Of a DNA stretch of 64,000 nt, positions 27,874 to 36,311 are shown piece after piece (position 1 is the stretch's first letter; every line of letters begins with the position of its first letter). A program made the translations under genes and the position numbers. The stretch spans positions 62,001-126,000 of the forward strand of contig NZ_JAAEDL010000016.1 of assembly GCF_018129005.1 (NCBI RefSeq). The letters are read 5' to 3'. Below the pieces are notes generated by a model. The model saw only the letters and a list, made by a program, of their open reading frames with translations, was not told the DNA's origin and did no database searches. The stretch is from Neoroseomonas eburnea (GTDB lineage: Bacteria > Pseudomonadota > Alphaproteobacteria > Acetobacterales > Acetobacteraceae).

Positions 27874-29508
27874 TCACCCCGATCCGCCCGCCTGCCCATG
27901 CTCGCGCGTGAAACTCTCGCGCAGCACGAACTTCTGCACCTTGCCGCTCGGCGTCATCGGCAGTTCCGGAACCAGCCTCATATACTCGGGCAGCTTGTAT
28001 CTTGCCACCCCGCGCGCCTCCAGGTGGCGTACCAGCTCCGCGAGGTCGGGCGCGGCATCGCCGCGCGGCACCACGAAGGCGCAGCCCTTCTCCCCGAGCC
28101 GGGCATCGGGCACGCCGACCACCGCCACCTCGCGCACCGCAGGGTGCAGCAGCAGCAGTTCCTCCACCTCGCTGGCGCTGACCTTCAGCCCGCCGCGGTT
28201 GATGATGTCCTTGCGCCGCCCGGCGATGCGGATGCAGCCCGCCGCGTCGAGCGTCGCGAGGTCGCCGGTGAACAGCCAGCCGCCGGGGGTGAAGGTCTGG
28301 CGCGTCCGCTCGGGGTCGTTGAGGTAGCCGAGCGCGACATGCGGGCCGCGGGTCGCCAGTTCCCCCACCTCGCCCGGCGGCAGGATGCGCTGGCGGTCCT
28401 CGTCGAAGATGGCGACCTCGGTGCCTGGCATCGCCCGCCCATCGGTGCCCCACAGCCGCTCATCCGGGTCATCGGGGGGGGAGGCGGTGCCGACGAAGCA
28501 TTCGGTCATGCCCCACATGCCGATCAGCGTGCAGCCGATGCGCTCTCGCGCCAGCGGCCCGAGGTGGCGCGGGATCGGCGCCCCGGCGGTGGCGAAGATG
28601 CGGAAGCAGGCAAGGTCGCGGCTGGCCGCCGAGGGCTGCTCGACCAGCATCGCCGCGAAGGGCGTGGCGCAGAGGGTGAAGGTGCCGCGATGCGTCTCGA
28701 TCAGGCGCAGCGCCTCCTCCGGGTCCCAGGCGTCCTGCAGCACCAGCGTGCCGCCGATGGTCAGCGCCTGGCGCATGCCCCACAGGAAGCCGTTGCCATG
28801 CGCGATCGGCGAGGGCATCCAGACCACGTCATCGGCGCCGAGCCCGACCACCCGCGCCATGGTGCGGGTGGCGTACATCGTCGTGTCGTGGCTGTGCATC
28901 ACGCCCTTGGGCGTGGATTCGGTGCCAGAGGTGAAGATCAGCGCGGTGATCTCGCCGCTGTCCACCCGCGCCGGGGGCGGGGCCGCCGCCCCGGCGCGCA
29001 GATCGGCGAAGCCGACCATGCCCGGCGCCTCGCCGCCCATCACCACGACCGCGCGCAGCCCCGGCAGGCCGGCCGCCAGCGCGGCATACATCGGCGGATA
29101 GTCGAAGCCGCGGTGCCGTGCCGGGATCACCGCCACCTTCGCCCCGCCATGGCGCAGGATGTAGTCCAGCTCCTTCGCCCGGTAGTTCGGCAGCAGCGGG
29201 TTGGTCACCGCGCCCAGCCGGCTGATGGCGAGGTGCAGGCAGACGAACTCGGCGCAATTGGGCAGCTGCAGCGCGACCACGTCGCCCGGCCCCACCCCCA
29301 GCGCCGCCAGCCCCGCGGCGAGGCGCGCCGCCTCGGCGTCGAGCTCGGCATAGGTCATGCTCACCCCGCCGGGGGCGACCACGGCGGTCTTGCCCGGGCT
29401 GCGGCGCACCGCCTCGGCCAGCGCGTCGAGGATGGTGACCCCCGCCCACCAGCCGGCCTCGCGCCAGCCCCGCGCGGTGGCCTCGTCGGGCAGCGCGGCG
29501 CCGATCAT
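27874..29508 (-). CDS. AMP-forming acyl-CoA synthetase
   Basis: 544 residues. P-loop FTSGTESTPKGVMHSH, A5 motif MWGMTECF, hinge AGRRKDIINRGGLKVSASE, and catalytic lysine region MTPSGKVQKFVL are all intact. The block QLPNCAEFVCLHLAISRLGA makes it a relative of the aliA-like ligase at 9590, though clearly distinct. It activates a carboxylic acid through an acyl-adenylate. Its ATG overlaps the stop of the NDP-forming synthetase (ATGA), so two acyl-CoA synthetases of different mechanism are translated together. Confidence 0.88.
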   Translation of the reverse strand: MIGAALPDEATARGWREAGWWAGVTILDALAEAVRRSPGKTAVVAPGGVSMTYAELDAEAARLAAGLAALGVGPGDVVALQLPNCAEFVCLHLAISRLGAVTNPLLPNYRAKELDYILRHGGAKVAVIPARHRGFDYPPMYAALAAGLPGLRAVVVMGGEAPGMVGFADLRAGAAAPPPARVDSGEITALIFTSGTESTPKGVMHSHDTTMYATRTMARVVGLGADDVVWMPSPIAHGNGFLWGMRQALTIGGTLVLQDAWDPEEALRLIETHRGTFTLCATPFAAMLVEQPSAASRDLACFRIFATAGAPIPRHLGPLARERIGCTLIGMWGMTECFVGTASPPDDPDERLWGTDGRAMPGTEVAIFDEDRQRILPPGEVGELATRGPHVALGYLNDPERTRQTFTPGGWLFTGDLATLDAAGCIRIAGRRKDIINRGGLKVSASEVEELLLLHPAVREVAVVGVPDARLGEKGCAFVVPRGDAAPDLAELVRHLEARGVARYKLPEYMRLVPELPMTPSGKVQKFVLRESFTREHGQAGGSG

Positions 29509-31688
29509 GGCGCGCCCGCTGCGGCGCGGCGCACCACCAGCGCGTCCACCGCCAGCGCCCCGCCGGGGCCGAGGATGACAGGGTTCACGTCGATCTCCTC
29601 GATCTCCCCGGCGAGGTCGCGGGCGAGCAGCGACAGCCGCCCGACGATTTCCGCCAGCGCGCCGATGTCGGCGGCGGGCAGGTTGCGGTAGCCGGTCAGC
29701 AGCCGGTAGCCGCGCAGCGAGGCGATCATCGCCCGCGCCTCGCGCGCGCCGACCGGGGCGAGGGCGGTGGCGACGTCGCGCGTCACCTCCACCGCCACGC
29801 CGCCGAAGCCGCAGGTGATCAGCGGGCCGAACTGCGCGTCAAGCCGCGCGCCGACCATCATCTCCGCCCCCGGCCGCGCCATCTGCTGCACCAGCACGCC
29901 CTCGACCCGCGCCCCCGGCACGCGCGCCGCCGCCGCCAGGATCGCCGCATGGGCGGCCCTCAGCGCCGCCTCGTCGCCGATGCCGAGGCGGATCACGCCG
30001 GCCTCGGTCTTGTGCGGGATGTCGGGCGAATCGGCCTTGAGCGCGACCGGGAAGCCGATCTCGCGCGCCGCGGCGACCGCCGCCTCGACATCGCGCGCCA
30101 GCACCTCGCGCGTCACCGGGATGCCGTAGGCCGCGAGCACTTCCTTCGACAGGCGCTCGCCCAGGGTCCGCCCCGGCGGGGCGGCGGCCAACACCGCGCG
30201 GGCGGCCGCCGCGGCGCCGGGCGCGGCCGCCGCCGGCGCGTCGTCGCGCAGCAATTCCGCCCGCCCCGCGTGATAGGCGTTCCAGCGCGCCAGCGCCGCG
30301 ATGCAACGGGCCATGGTCCGGAAGGTCGGCAGATCCTCGCAGCCATCGTAGATCTCGCTGCCCGGCCCCTGCAGCCACTCGTTCAGCCACACCACGCACA
30401 GCGGCACCGGCAGTTCCGGCGCCAGCTTCGCCATGTAGTGCGCGCGCTCCACCGCGCCGGGCAGGTGCACCGACATCATCGGCACCACCACCGCACCATA
30501 GCCGGGGTCCTCGGCGAAGGCGCGGATGCAGGTGCCGTACATCGTCACGTCCTTCACCGATTCCGCGGTGATGTCGCTCGGGTTGGCGCTCGATCCGAAT
30601 TCCGGGATCACCGCCTCGAGCCGCGCGGAGGTCTGCGGCTGCGGCGGCGGCAGCGGCAGGCCGACGCGCTCGGCCTCGTCCGCCGCCATCACCGCCGCGC
30701 CGCCCGAGGGCGCCATGACCCCAACGCCCGGGCAGCGGGGCCTGCCGGCGCGGGCGAAGAGGTTGGCGGTCTCCAGCACCTCCTCCCAGTGGTCCACGAT
30801 CACCGCCCCGGCGCGGCGCAGCGCGGCCCGATAGGCCTCGTCGGCGCCGACCAGCGTGCCGGTGTGCGACATCGCGGTCTGCCGGCTGATCTCGCTGCCG
30901 CCGAGCTTATAGACCACCAGCGGCTTGCCCGCCCGCAGCGCGGCCTCAGCCGCGCCGAGCAGCCGCGCCCCGTCGCGCACGCCTTCGAGCATGCAGGCGA
31001 TGACCCGGGTCCGCTCCTCCTCGACCAGGTAGTTCACCAGGTCGCAGACATCGACGTCGCAGGAATTGCCGGCGGTGAGGTAGTGCGAGAAGCCGATGCC
31101 GCGCTCCATCGCCTGCAGCACGACATAGCCGAGCGCGCCGCTCTGCGAGACCAGCCCGACCGGGCCGCAGACCCGCCGCATCTCGAAGAATTTCGGCATG
31201 AAGGTCAGGCCGGCCGGCAGCGTCAGGTTGGCGATGCCGGCGCAATTGGGACCGAGGATACGCAGGCCGGTGCGCGCGGCGATCTCGGCGAGGCGGCGCT
31301 GCGCGGCGACGCGCTCCGGCCGCCCGACCTCGGCATAGCCCGAGCTGTAGAGCATCACGCCGCCGGCGCCGATCGCCGCGGCGCGCTCGACCAGCGGCTC
31401 GACATGCTCGCGCGGGACGGTGAGGATGACGCAGTCCGGCGGCTCGGGCAGGTCCTCGAGCGAGGCGTAGCAGGGCCGGCCGAACATCTCCCGGTAGCGC
31501 GGGTTGACCGGCAGGATGCGGCCCGGGAAACCGATGTCGAGATTCTCGATGGTGCGCCGCCCGAAGGAGCCTGCGGTCTCCGAGGCGCCGACCACGGCGA
31601 CGGAGCGCGGGTGCATCATCCGGCGCAGCTCGGCCTGGCCGAACAGCGCGCGGGGGCCGGGCACGTAGCCCGCGGCGGTGTCGTCCAT
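29505..31688 (-). CDS. NDP-forming acyl-CoA synthetase
   Basis: 727-residue fused enzyme, paralogous to the one at 13743. CoA-binding domain MHPRSVAVVGASETAGSFG, central LVSQSGALGYV, phospho-histidine region AMSHTGTLVGADEAYR, ATP-grasp C-terminal domain with HKTEAGVIRLGI. Compared with its paralogue it keeps a longer N-terminal leader (27 residues before RSVAVVG). It sits between a crotonase (6 bases upstream) and the AMP-forming ligase. It could act in the direction of acyl-CoA breakdown with ATP gain, complementing the ligase. Confidence 0.85.
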   Translation of the reverse strand: MDDTAAGYVPGPRALFGQAELRRMMHPRSVAVVGASETAGSFGRRTIENLDIGFPGRILPVNPRYREMFGRPCYASLEDLPEPPDCVILTVPREHVEPLVERAAAIGAGGVMLYSSGYAEVGRPERVAAQRRLAEIAARTGLRILGPNCAGIANLTLPAGLTFMPKFFEMRRVCGPVGLVSQSGALGYVVLQAMERGIGFSHYLTAGNSCDVDVCDLVNYLVEEERTRVIACMLEGVRDGARLLGAAEAALRAGKPLVVYKLGGSEISRQTAMSHTGTLVGADEAYRAALRRAGAVIVDHWEEVLETANLFARAGRPRCPGVGVMAPSGGAAVMAADEAERVGLPLPPPQPQTSARLEAVIPEFGSSANPSDITAESVKDVTMYGTCIRAFAEDPGYGAVVVPMMSVHLPGAVERAHYMAKLAPELPVPLCVVWLNEWLQGPGSEIYDGCEDLPTFRTMARCIAALARWNAYHAGRAELLRDDAPAAAAPGAAAAARAVLAAAPPGRTLGERLSKEVLAAYGIPVTREVLARDVEAAVAAAREIGFPVALKADSPDIPHKTEAGVIRLGIGDEAALRAAHAAILAAAARVPGARVEGVLVQQMARPGAEMMVGARLDAQFGPLITCGFGGVAVEVTRDVATALAPVGAREARAMIASLRGYRLLTGYRNLPAADIGALAEIVGRLSLLARDLAGEIEEIDVNPVILGPGGALAVDALVVRRAAAGAP

Positions 31689-31694
31689 CCTGCC

Positions 31695-32504
31695 TCAGCC
31701 CCCCTCTGCCGCGCCGGGGAAATCGGGCTTGCGCTTCTCGATCATCGCGCCGATGCCCTCGCGGAACTCGGGATGCGTCATGGCGAGGATCTGGCCGAGC
31801 CCCTCATAGCCGAACATGTCGATCATGCTGGTCTCGAAGCTGCGGGCCATGAACTGCTTGCCGAGGCCCATCGCCGCGGTCGGCCCGGCGGCCAGGCGCT
31901 CGGCGCGGGCGAAAGCCTCCTCCTGCAATTGCGCGTCGGGCACGACATGGGCGACGAGGCCGATCTCACGCGCCTCGCGCGCCGTCATGGTGGCGTTCTC
32001 GAACAGGAAGCGCTTGGCGCGCGCCATGCCGATCAGCCGCGGCAGGTGATACATCACCCCGATGTCGGGGATGACGCCGAGGCGGAAGAAGCCGGCCATG
32101 AACACCGCGCTCTCGCCGGCCACCAGCAGGTCGCCGGTCAGCGCGAGGCCGAGGCCGCCGCCCACCGCCTGGCCCTGCACCGCCATCACCACCGGGCGGT
32201 CGAGCCAGATCAGCGGGAACAGCCATTGGGTGAAGCGGCGGAAGCGCTGGTGCACGTTCCATGGCGCGCTGTCGTCGCGGATGGCTTCGAGGTTGCCGCC
32301 GGCGCAGAAGGTCGGGCCGGTGGCGTTGACCAGCACCGCGCGCACCGCGCGGTCGGCCTCGGCCTCGGCCACCGCCGCGCCGAGCTGCGCGCGCAGCGGG
32401 TTGGTCAGGGAATTGCGCGTCGGCGGGTCGTCGAGGGTGATGACCATCACCCCGCCGCGCCGCTCGGTCCGCACCAGGGTCGGGGTGGCTTCGGCTGCAT
32501 TCAT
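31695..32504 (-). CDS. Crotonase-family protein, isomerase-like
   Basis: 269 residues from the ATG at 32504, preceded by CAGGAGACGACGAG; an upstream in-frame start at 32552 lacks a binding site. The oxyanion segment FCAGGNLEAIRDD is present, but both hydratase glutamates are missing: GGGLGLAL replaces GGGxELAL, and FMAGFFRLGVIPDIG has no PE. D147 in VIPDIG corresponds to the acidic residue used by PaaG-type isomerases. A hydratase is therefore unlikely; double-bond isomerase or another crotonase activity fits better. Confidence 0.75.
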   Translation of the reverse strand: MNAAEATPTLVRTERRGGVMVITLDDPPTRNSLTNPLRAQLGAAVAEAEADRAVRAVLVNATGPTFCAGGNLEAIRDDSAPWNVHQRFRRFTQWLFPLIWLDRPVVMAVQGQAVGGGLGLALTGDLLVAGESAVFMAGFFRLGVIPDIGVMYHLPRLIGMARAKRFLFENATMTAREAREIGLVAHVVPDAQLQEEAFARAERLAAGPTAAMGLGKQFMARSFETSMIDMFGYEGLGQILAMTHPEFREGIGAMIEKRKPDFPGAAEGG

Positions 32505-32541
32505 CTCGTCGTCTCCTGCTGTGGCGGGGCGGGGGCGGGTT

Positions 32542-33525
32542 TCAGCCGGCACGGATGCCGGCGCGCGTCACCACCTCCCCCCAGCGGGCGGTCTCCTCGG
32601 CGATGAAGCGGCCGAAGGCGGCGGGCGATTCCGATCCCTGCGGCTCGACGCCGAGGGCGAGCAGCCGCTCGCGGCTCTGCGGCTCGTCCAGGACGGCGAT
32701 GAACTCGCGATGCAGCCGCTCCACCACCGCCGGGGGCGTGCCCGCGGGCGCCAGCATGCCGAACCAGCCGGTGACGGAGAAATCCGCGAGGCCGGTCTCG
32801 GCCAGGGTCGGGATGTCCGGCGCCAGCGCCGAGCGCCGGCGCGAGGCGATGCCGATCGCGCGCACCTGCCCGCCGCGCACCGCCGGCATGCCGACGGCGA
32901 AGGTCGCGAGCAGGGCCGAGACGCGCCCGGCGATCACCTCCTGCAGCGGCGGCGCCTCGCCGTTGAAGGGCACATGGGTAAGATCGACATTGGCCCGCGC
33001 CTTCAGCAGTTCCATCCCGAGATGGGAGATGGTGCCGATGCCGGCCGACCCGAAGGTCAGCGCGCCGGGCTGCGCCCGCGCCATCGCCAGGAAGGCGTTG
33101 ATGTCGGCGGCCGGGAAGTCCGGCTTGACCACCAGCATCACCGGGAACTCGACCACCTGGGTGATCGGCGCGAAGTCGCGCAGCGTGTCGTAGGGCAGGC
33201 GGGCGAAGAGCGAGGCATTCACCGCCATCGCGCCCTGGCTGGCGATGATGATGGTGTAGCCGTCCGGCGCCGAGCGCGCGACATGCTCCATGCCGATGAT
33301 CAGCCCGGCGCCGGGCCTGTTCTCGACCACCACCGGCTGGCCCATGCGCTCGGTCAGCCGCCGCGCGAACAACCGTGCGAGGATATCGGTCACCCCGCCC
33401 GGCAGGATCGGCGCGATCAGGCGCACCGGACGCGCCGGATAGGCCTGGGCAAGGGCCGCCGGCGCCCATGCCGGGGCGATCGCCGCGCCAGCGCCCGCGA
33501 TCAGGGCGCGCCTGTTGATGGTCAT
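32542..33525 (-). CDS. Bug/TctC-type solute-binding protein
   Basis: 327 residues. Leader TINRRALIAGAGAAIAP, mature start YPARPVRLIAPILPGGVTD. The usual GGxxD loop lacks one glycine-rich residue (PILPGGVTDILAR), and the hinge has THVPFNGEAPPLQEVIAGR in place of PYRGxGPA, so its binding pocket is likely different from the others here. GGGAGGAACGAGA precedes the ATG. It lies inside the GntR-headed minus-strand unit, between the nitronate-monooxygenase-like gene and the crotonase. Confidence 0.85.
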   Translation of the reverse strand: MTINRRALIAGAGAAIAPAWAPAALAQAYPARPVRLIAPILPGGVTDILARLFARRLTERMGQPVVVENRPGAGLIIGMEHVARSAPDGYTIIIASQGAMAVNASLFARLPYDTLRDFAPITQVVEFPVMLVVKPDFPAADINAFLAMARAQPGALTFGSAGIGTISHLGMELLKARANVDLTHVPFNGEAPPLQEVIAGRVSALLATFAVGMPAVRGGQVRAIGIASRRRSALAPDIPTLAETGLADFSVTGWFGMLAPAGTPPAVVERLHREFIAVLDEPQSRERLLALGVEPQGSESPAAFGRFIAEETARWGEVVTRAGIRAG

Positions 33526-33572
33526 TCTCGTTCCTCCCACCTGTCCCGATGTCCGGCGGCAGGCGCGCCATG

Positions 33573-33588
33573 CGCCGGCCGGCCGGCG
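33573..33588. repeat. 16-bp perfect palindrome CGCCGGCCGGCCGGCG
   Basis: The palindrome directly abuts the stop codon of the nitronate-monooxygenase-like gene and lies 47 bases before the next start on the minus strand. It can fold without a real loop; it may be a processing or termination signal, or a protein site. Confidence 0.35.
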
Positions 33589-34716
33589 TCAGGCTGATTC
33601 CGTCTGCCGCCCCATGCGCTCCAAGGTCTCGAGATACTCGTTCTGCATCCGCAGCATCACCTCGCGCACCGTGGTCTCCTCCCGCACCATGCCGATCACC
33701 TGGCCGACCGGGTAGGAATAGAGGTCGTCGCGCTGGGCGCGGTCGATGCGGCTGCGGGCGTATTCGTAGAGCACCTTCTGCATCGGCGGCGCCAGCGTCG
33801 CCGGAGCGCCAGCGGCCGACCAGGCGTCGGTGTAGCGGCTTCGGTTCATCCGCACCGGCTTGCCGGTCATGCTGCGGCTCTGGATGGTGTCCTGGCTGCG
33901 GCAGTTCAGCAGCACCGCCTTCTGGTTGGGCAGCAGGTCGCTCTCCCGCGTCACCAGCCAGACCGAGCCGCACCACACCCCATCCGCGCCGAGCGCCATC
34001 GCCGCCGCCATCTGGCTGCCGCGGGCGATGCCGCCGGCGGCGAGCACCGCGGCGCGGCCCTTCGCCACATCCACCACCTGCGGCACCAGCACCATGGTCG
34101 AGATCGTGCCGGTATGCCCGCCCGCCTCGCTGCCCTGCGCGACCAGCACGTCCACGCCCGCCGCGCATTGCCGCTCGGCGTGCCCGGGCGCGCCGCAGAC
34201 GCCGCCCACCAGCATGCCCCGCTCATGCGTCTTGGCGATGATGTCCGCCGGCGGCACGCCAAGCGCGCTGACCAGCAGCTTCACCTTGGGATGGCGCCAG
34301 ACCACATCGACCAGGGCGCGCACGCCCTCGCGGGTGATGTAGCGCTCGCGGGCGGCCATGGAGGCGCGGCGCTCGCGCTCGATCTCCTCGGGCAGCGGGG
34401 GCACGCCCTCGCGCGCCAGGACCTCATCGACGAAGCGCAGCTGCGCCTCGGGCAGCGAATCGGCAAGCGGCCCGGCCACCTTCTGCGTCGATTCGTCGTA
34501 GTTGGAGGTCATCAGGATATCGACGCCATAGCTGCGGTCGCCGACATGCCGGTCGATCCAGTTCAGCTCCTGGTCGAGCTCCTCGGGCGAGAACAGGCTG
34601 CTGCCCAGCACCCCGAAGCCGCCGGCGCGGGTACATTCCACGACCACATCGCGGCAATGGTTGAAGGCGAAGATCGGCGCGTCGTAGCCGAGCTGTTCCT
34701 TGAGTTTCGCCGTCAT
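33589..34716 (-). CDS. Nitronate monooxygenase-like flavin TIM-barrel protein
   Basis: 375 residues from the ATG that overlaps the upstream stop (ATGA at 34713-34716). FMN-type TIM-barrel features: AQGSEAGGHTGTISTM, with the histidine at the active-site position of nitronate monooxygenases, and VLAAGGIARGSQMAAAMALGA (two phosphate-binding strands). The N-terminal PIFAFNHCRDVVVECTRAGG replaces the usual PIIQAPM start. Members of this family also act as enoyl reductases or NADH:quinone oxidoreductases, so the name is only a family label. Its setting among CoA-transferases hints at a role on a CoA thioester or its acid. Confidence 0.75.
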   Translation of the reverse strand: MTAKLKEQLGYDAPIFAFNHCRDVVVECTRAGGFGVLGSSLFSPEELDQELNWIDRHVGDRSYGVDILMTSNYDESTQKVAGPLADSLPEAQLRFVDEVLAREGVPPLPEEIERERRASMAARERYITREGVRALVDVVWRHPKVKLLVSALGVPPADIIAKTHERGMLVGGVCGAPGHAERQCAAGVDVLVAQGSEAGGHTGTISTMVLVPQVVDVAKGRAAVLAAGGIARGSQMAAAMALGADGVWCGSVWLVTRESDLLPNQKAVLLNCRSQDTIQSRSMTGKPVRMNRSRYTDAWSAAGAPATLAPPMQKVLYEYARSRIDRAQRDDLYSYPVGQVIGMVREETTVREVMLRMQNEYLETLERMGRQTESA

Positions 34717-35891
34717 CGAATGACCTCTTGGTGCTGCGTTGGGCCGTCGGACAGATGGCCGAGCCCCGCCTCGGCCAGTATCTCGCGCGTATGCTCGCCG
34801 AGCGCGGGGGCGCGGCGGGCCGTGAACTCCGCCTGCGGAAGGCCCGGGCAGCGCACGGATGGCAGGGGCCATTGCCCCTCATAGGCGACATCTTCCACAA
34901 GGTTCACCGCGCGCACATGCGGGTCCTCGCGGAAGCGGCCATAGGTCAGCAACTCCTGGCAGGGCAGCCCGGCCGCGCCCATCGCCGCCACCCAGTGGGC
35001 AGTGGGCCTGCGGCGGATCGCCTCGGCGATCAGGCCGCGCAGCGCCGCCTGGTTGGCCAGCCGCGCCCCGGGCTCGGCGAAGCGCGGATCGCTCCGCAGG
35101 TCGGCGCGGCCGACGACGTCGAGCACGATGCCGAAATGCCGCTCCTGCACGCCGGCCACCACCAGGTGGCCATCGGCGGTGGCATAGGTGCCGATGCCCG
35201 CGACCAGCTCGCGCGGCTCGCTGCCCGCGGGTCCGGCCGCCTCGGCCAGCTTGTAGGCCTGCAGCGCGGCGGAGACATGGGCGAGGTTGATGTCGAGCAA
35301 CCCGCCCTGCCCGGTGCGGGCGCGCAGCAGCAGCGCCGCCAGCACCGCCTGGCTGGCATAGACGCCGGCGCCGACATCGACGATGCCGAAGCGGATCCGC
35401 AGCGGCTCGCCGGTGGTGCTGGCGCCGTGCGGCAGCCCGGTGAAGGCCTGCACGATGGAATCGGTCGCCGGCCGCTCGGCATAGGGGCCGTCCTGGCCGA
35501 AGCCGCTCACCGCCACGTAGATCAGCTCCGGCCGCCCGGCCGACAGCGTGGCATGGTCGAGGCCGAGCCGCCGCGCCACGCCGGGGCGGTTGCTCTCGAT
35601 CACCACCTCGGCGCGCGCGGCGAGGGCGCGCGCCGCCTCGCGCCCGCTCTCCTGCCGCAGGTCGAGCACGACGCTGCGCTTGCCGCGGTTGAAGCTGTGG
35701 AAGGTGGGCCCGACCTCCCCCGGCGCGGCGCCGAGGCGCCGGCCCCAGTCGCCCTCCGGCGGCTCGACCTTCACCACATCGGCGCCGAGGTCACCGAGCA
35801 GGCAGCCGCAATGCGGCCCCGCGATGCCCTGGCTGAGATCGAGTACCCGGATGCCCGCCAGCGTGCCGGCAAGTCCCATCATCGTCGTCAT
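34713..35891 (-). CDS. Class III (CaiB/BaiF-type) CoA-transferase
   Basis: 392 residues. Family start LAGIRVLDLSQGIAGPHCG, then LGDLGADVVKVEPPEGD and FHSFNRGKRSVVLDL. The catalytic aspartate that forms the enzyme-acyl anhydride is in RFGIVDVGAGVYA. These enzymes move CoA between carboxylic acids, giving activation without ATP. The start at 35891 follows the thioesterase stop by 19 bases. It is one of two CoA-transferases in this unit; the stop is coupled to the nitronate-monooxygenase-like gene. Confidence 0.88.
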   Translation of the reverse strand: MTTMMGLAGTLAGIRVLDLSQGIAGPHCGCLLGDLGADVVKVEPPEGDWGRRLGAAPGEVGPTFHSFNRGKRSVVLDLRQESGREAARALAARAEVVIESNRPGVARRLGLDHATLSAGRPELIYVAVSGFGQDGPYAERPATDSIVQAFTGLPHGASTTGEPLRIRFGIVDVGAGVYASQAVLAALLLRARTGQGGLLDINLAHVSAALQAYKLAEAAGPAGSEPRELVAGIGTYATADGHLVVAGVQERHFGIVLDVVGRADLRSDPRFAEPGARLANQAALRGLIAEAIRRRPTAHWVAAMGAAGLPCQELLTYGRFREDPHVRAVNLVEDVAYEGQWPLPSVRCPGLPQAEFTARRAPALGEHTREILAEAGLGHLSDGPTQHQEVIR

Positions 35892-35910
35892 GCGTCCTTC
35901 CGTCCGCCGT

Positions 35911-36306
35911 TCATGGCGGGAAATAGCCGCCGCGGCCGCTGGCCAGCGGCTCCGGCCCCTCGCCATAGACCATCGCCTCGGCCACCGAGATGCGGCGCCC
36001 GAGCTTGAGCGCGCGCGCGCGCACCCGCACCGTGCCGCTGACCACCGGGCGATGGTAGTCCACATGCATGTAGGCGGTGCCGAGGGCGCTGCCGCCCGCC
36101 GCGAGCACGGCATAGAGCCCGGCGGTGTCGATCAGCGCCGCCACCACCCCGCCATGCATGATGGGCGGGTCGGCGCGGCTGACGATCTCCTCGCGCCAGG
36201 GCATGACGAGCTCGACGCCGCTGGCGTCCGCCTTCGCGACCTCGAGGCCGAGCCACCGGTGGAAGGGCGCCCTGACGATGCGTTCGGCGAGCGTGTCGCG
36301 GTCCAT
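35911..36306 (-). CDS. PaaI-type hotdog thioesterase
   Basis: 131-residue single hotdog domain. The helix motif IMHGGVVAALIDTAGLYAV and the following strand AYMHVDYHRPVVSG are the PaaI/YbgC pattern (HGG, then an acidic residue in the helix). It hydrolyses acyl-CoA thioesters, often to free CoA from dead-end intermediates. It lies 5 bases after one CoA-transferase and 19 before another, so it probably serves as a housekeeping step for that route. The ATG at 36306 is preceded by GAGGGTC. Confidence 0.82.
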   Translation of the reverse strand: MDRDTLAERIVRAPFHRWLGLEVAKADASGVELVMPWREEIVSRADPPIMHGGVVAALIDTAGLYAVLAAGGSALGTAYMHVDYHRPVVSGTVRVRARALKLGRRISVAEAMVYGEGPEPLASGRGGYFPP

Positions 36307-36311
36307 GACCC

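Noticed and set aside
26479..32606. Very long open frames on the plus strand (26479-29691, about 1070 codons; 29949-32606, about 885 codons)
   Set aside because: They are antisense to well-supported minus-strand genes, have Arg/Ala/Gly/His-rich low-complexity translations and match no family. They arise from the high GC content.
33589..34872. N-terminal extension of the nitronate-monooxygenase-like protein to 427 residues
   Set aside because: The extra 52 residues overlap the CoA-transferase and are Arg/Pro/Gly-rich; the ATG overlapping the upstream stop fits the operon pattern.
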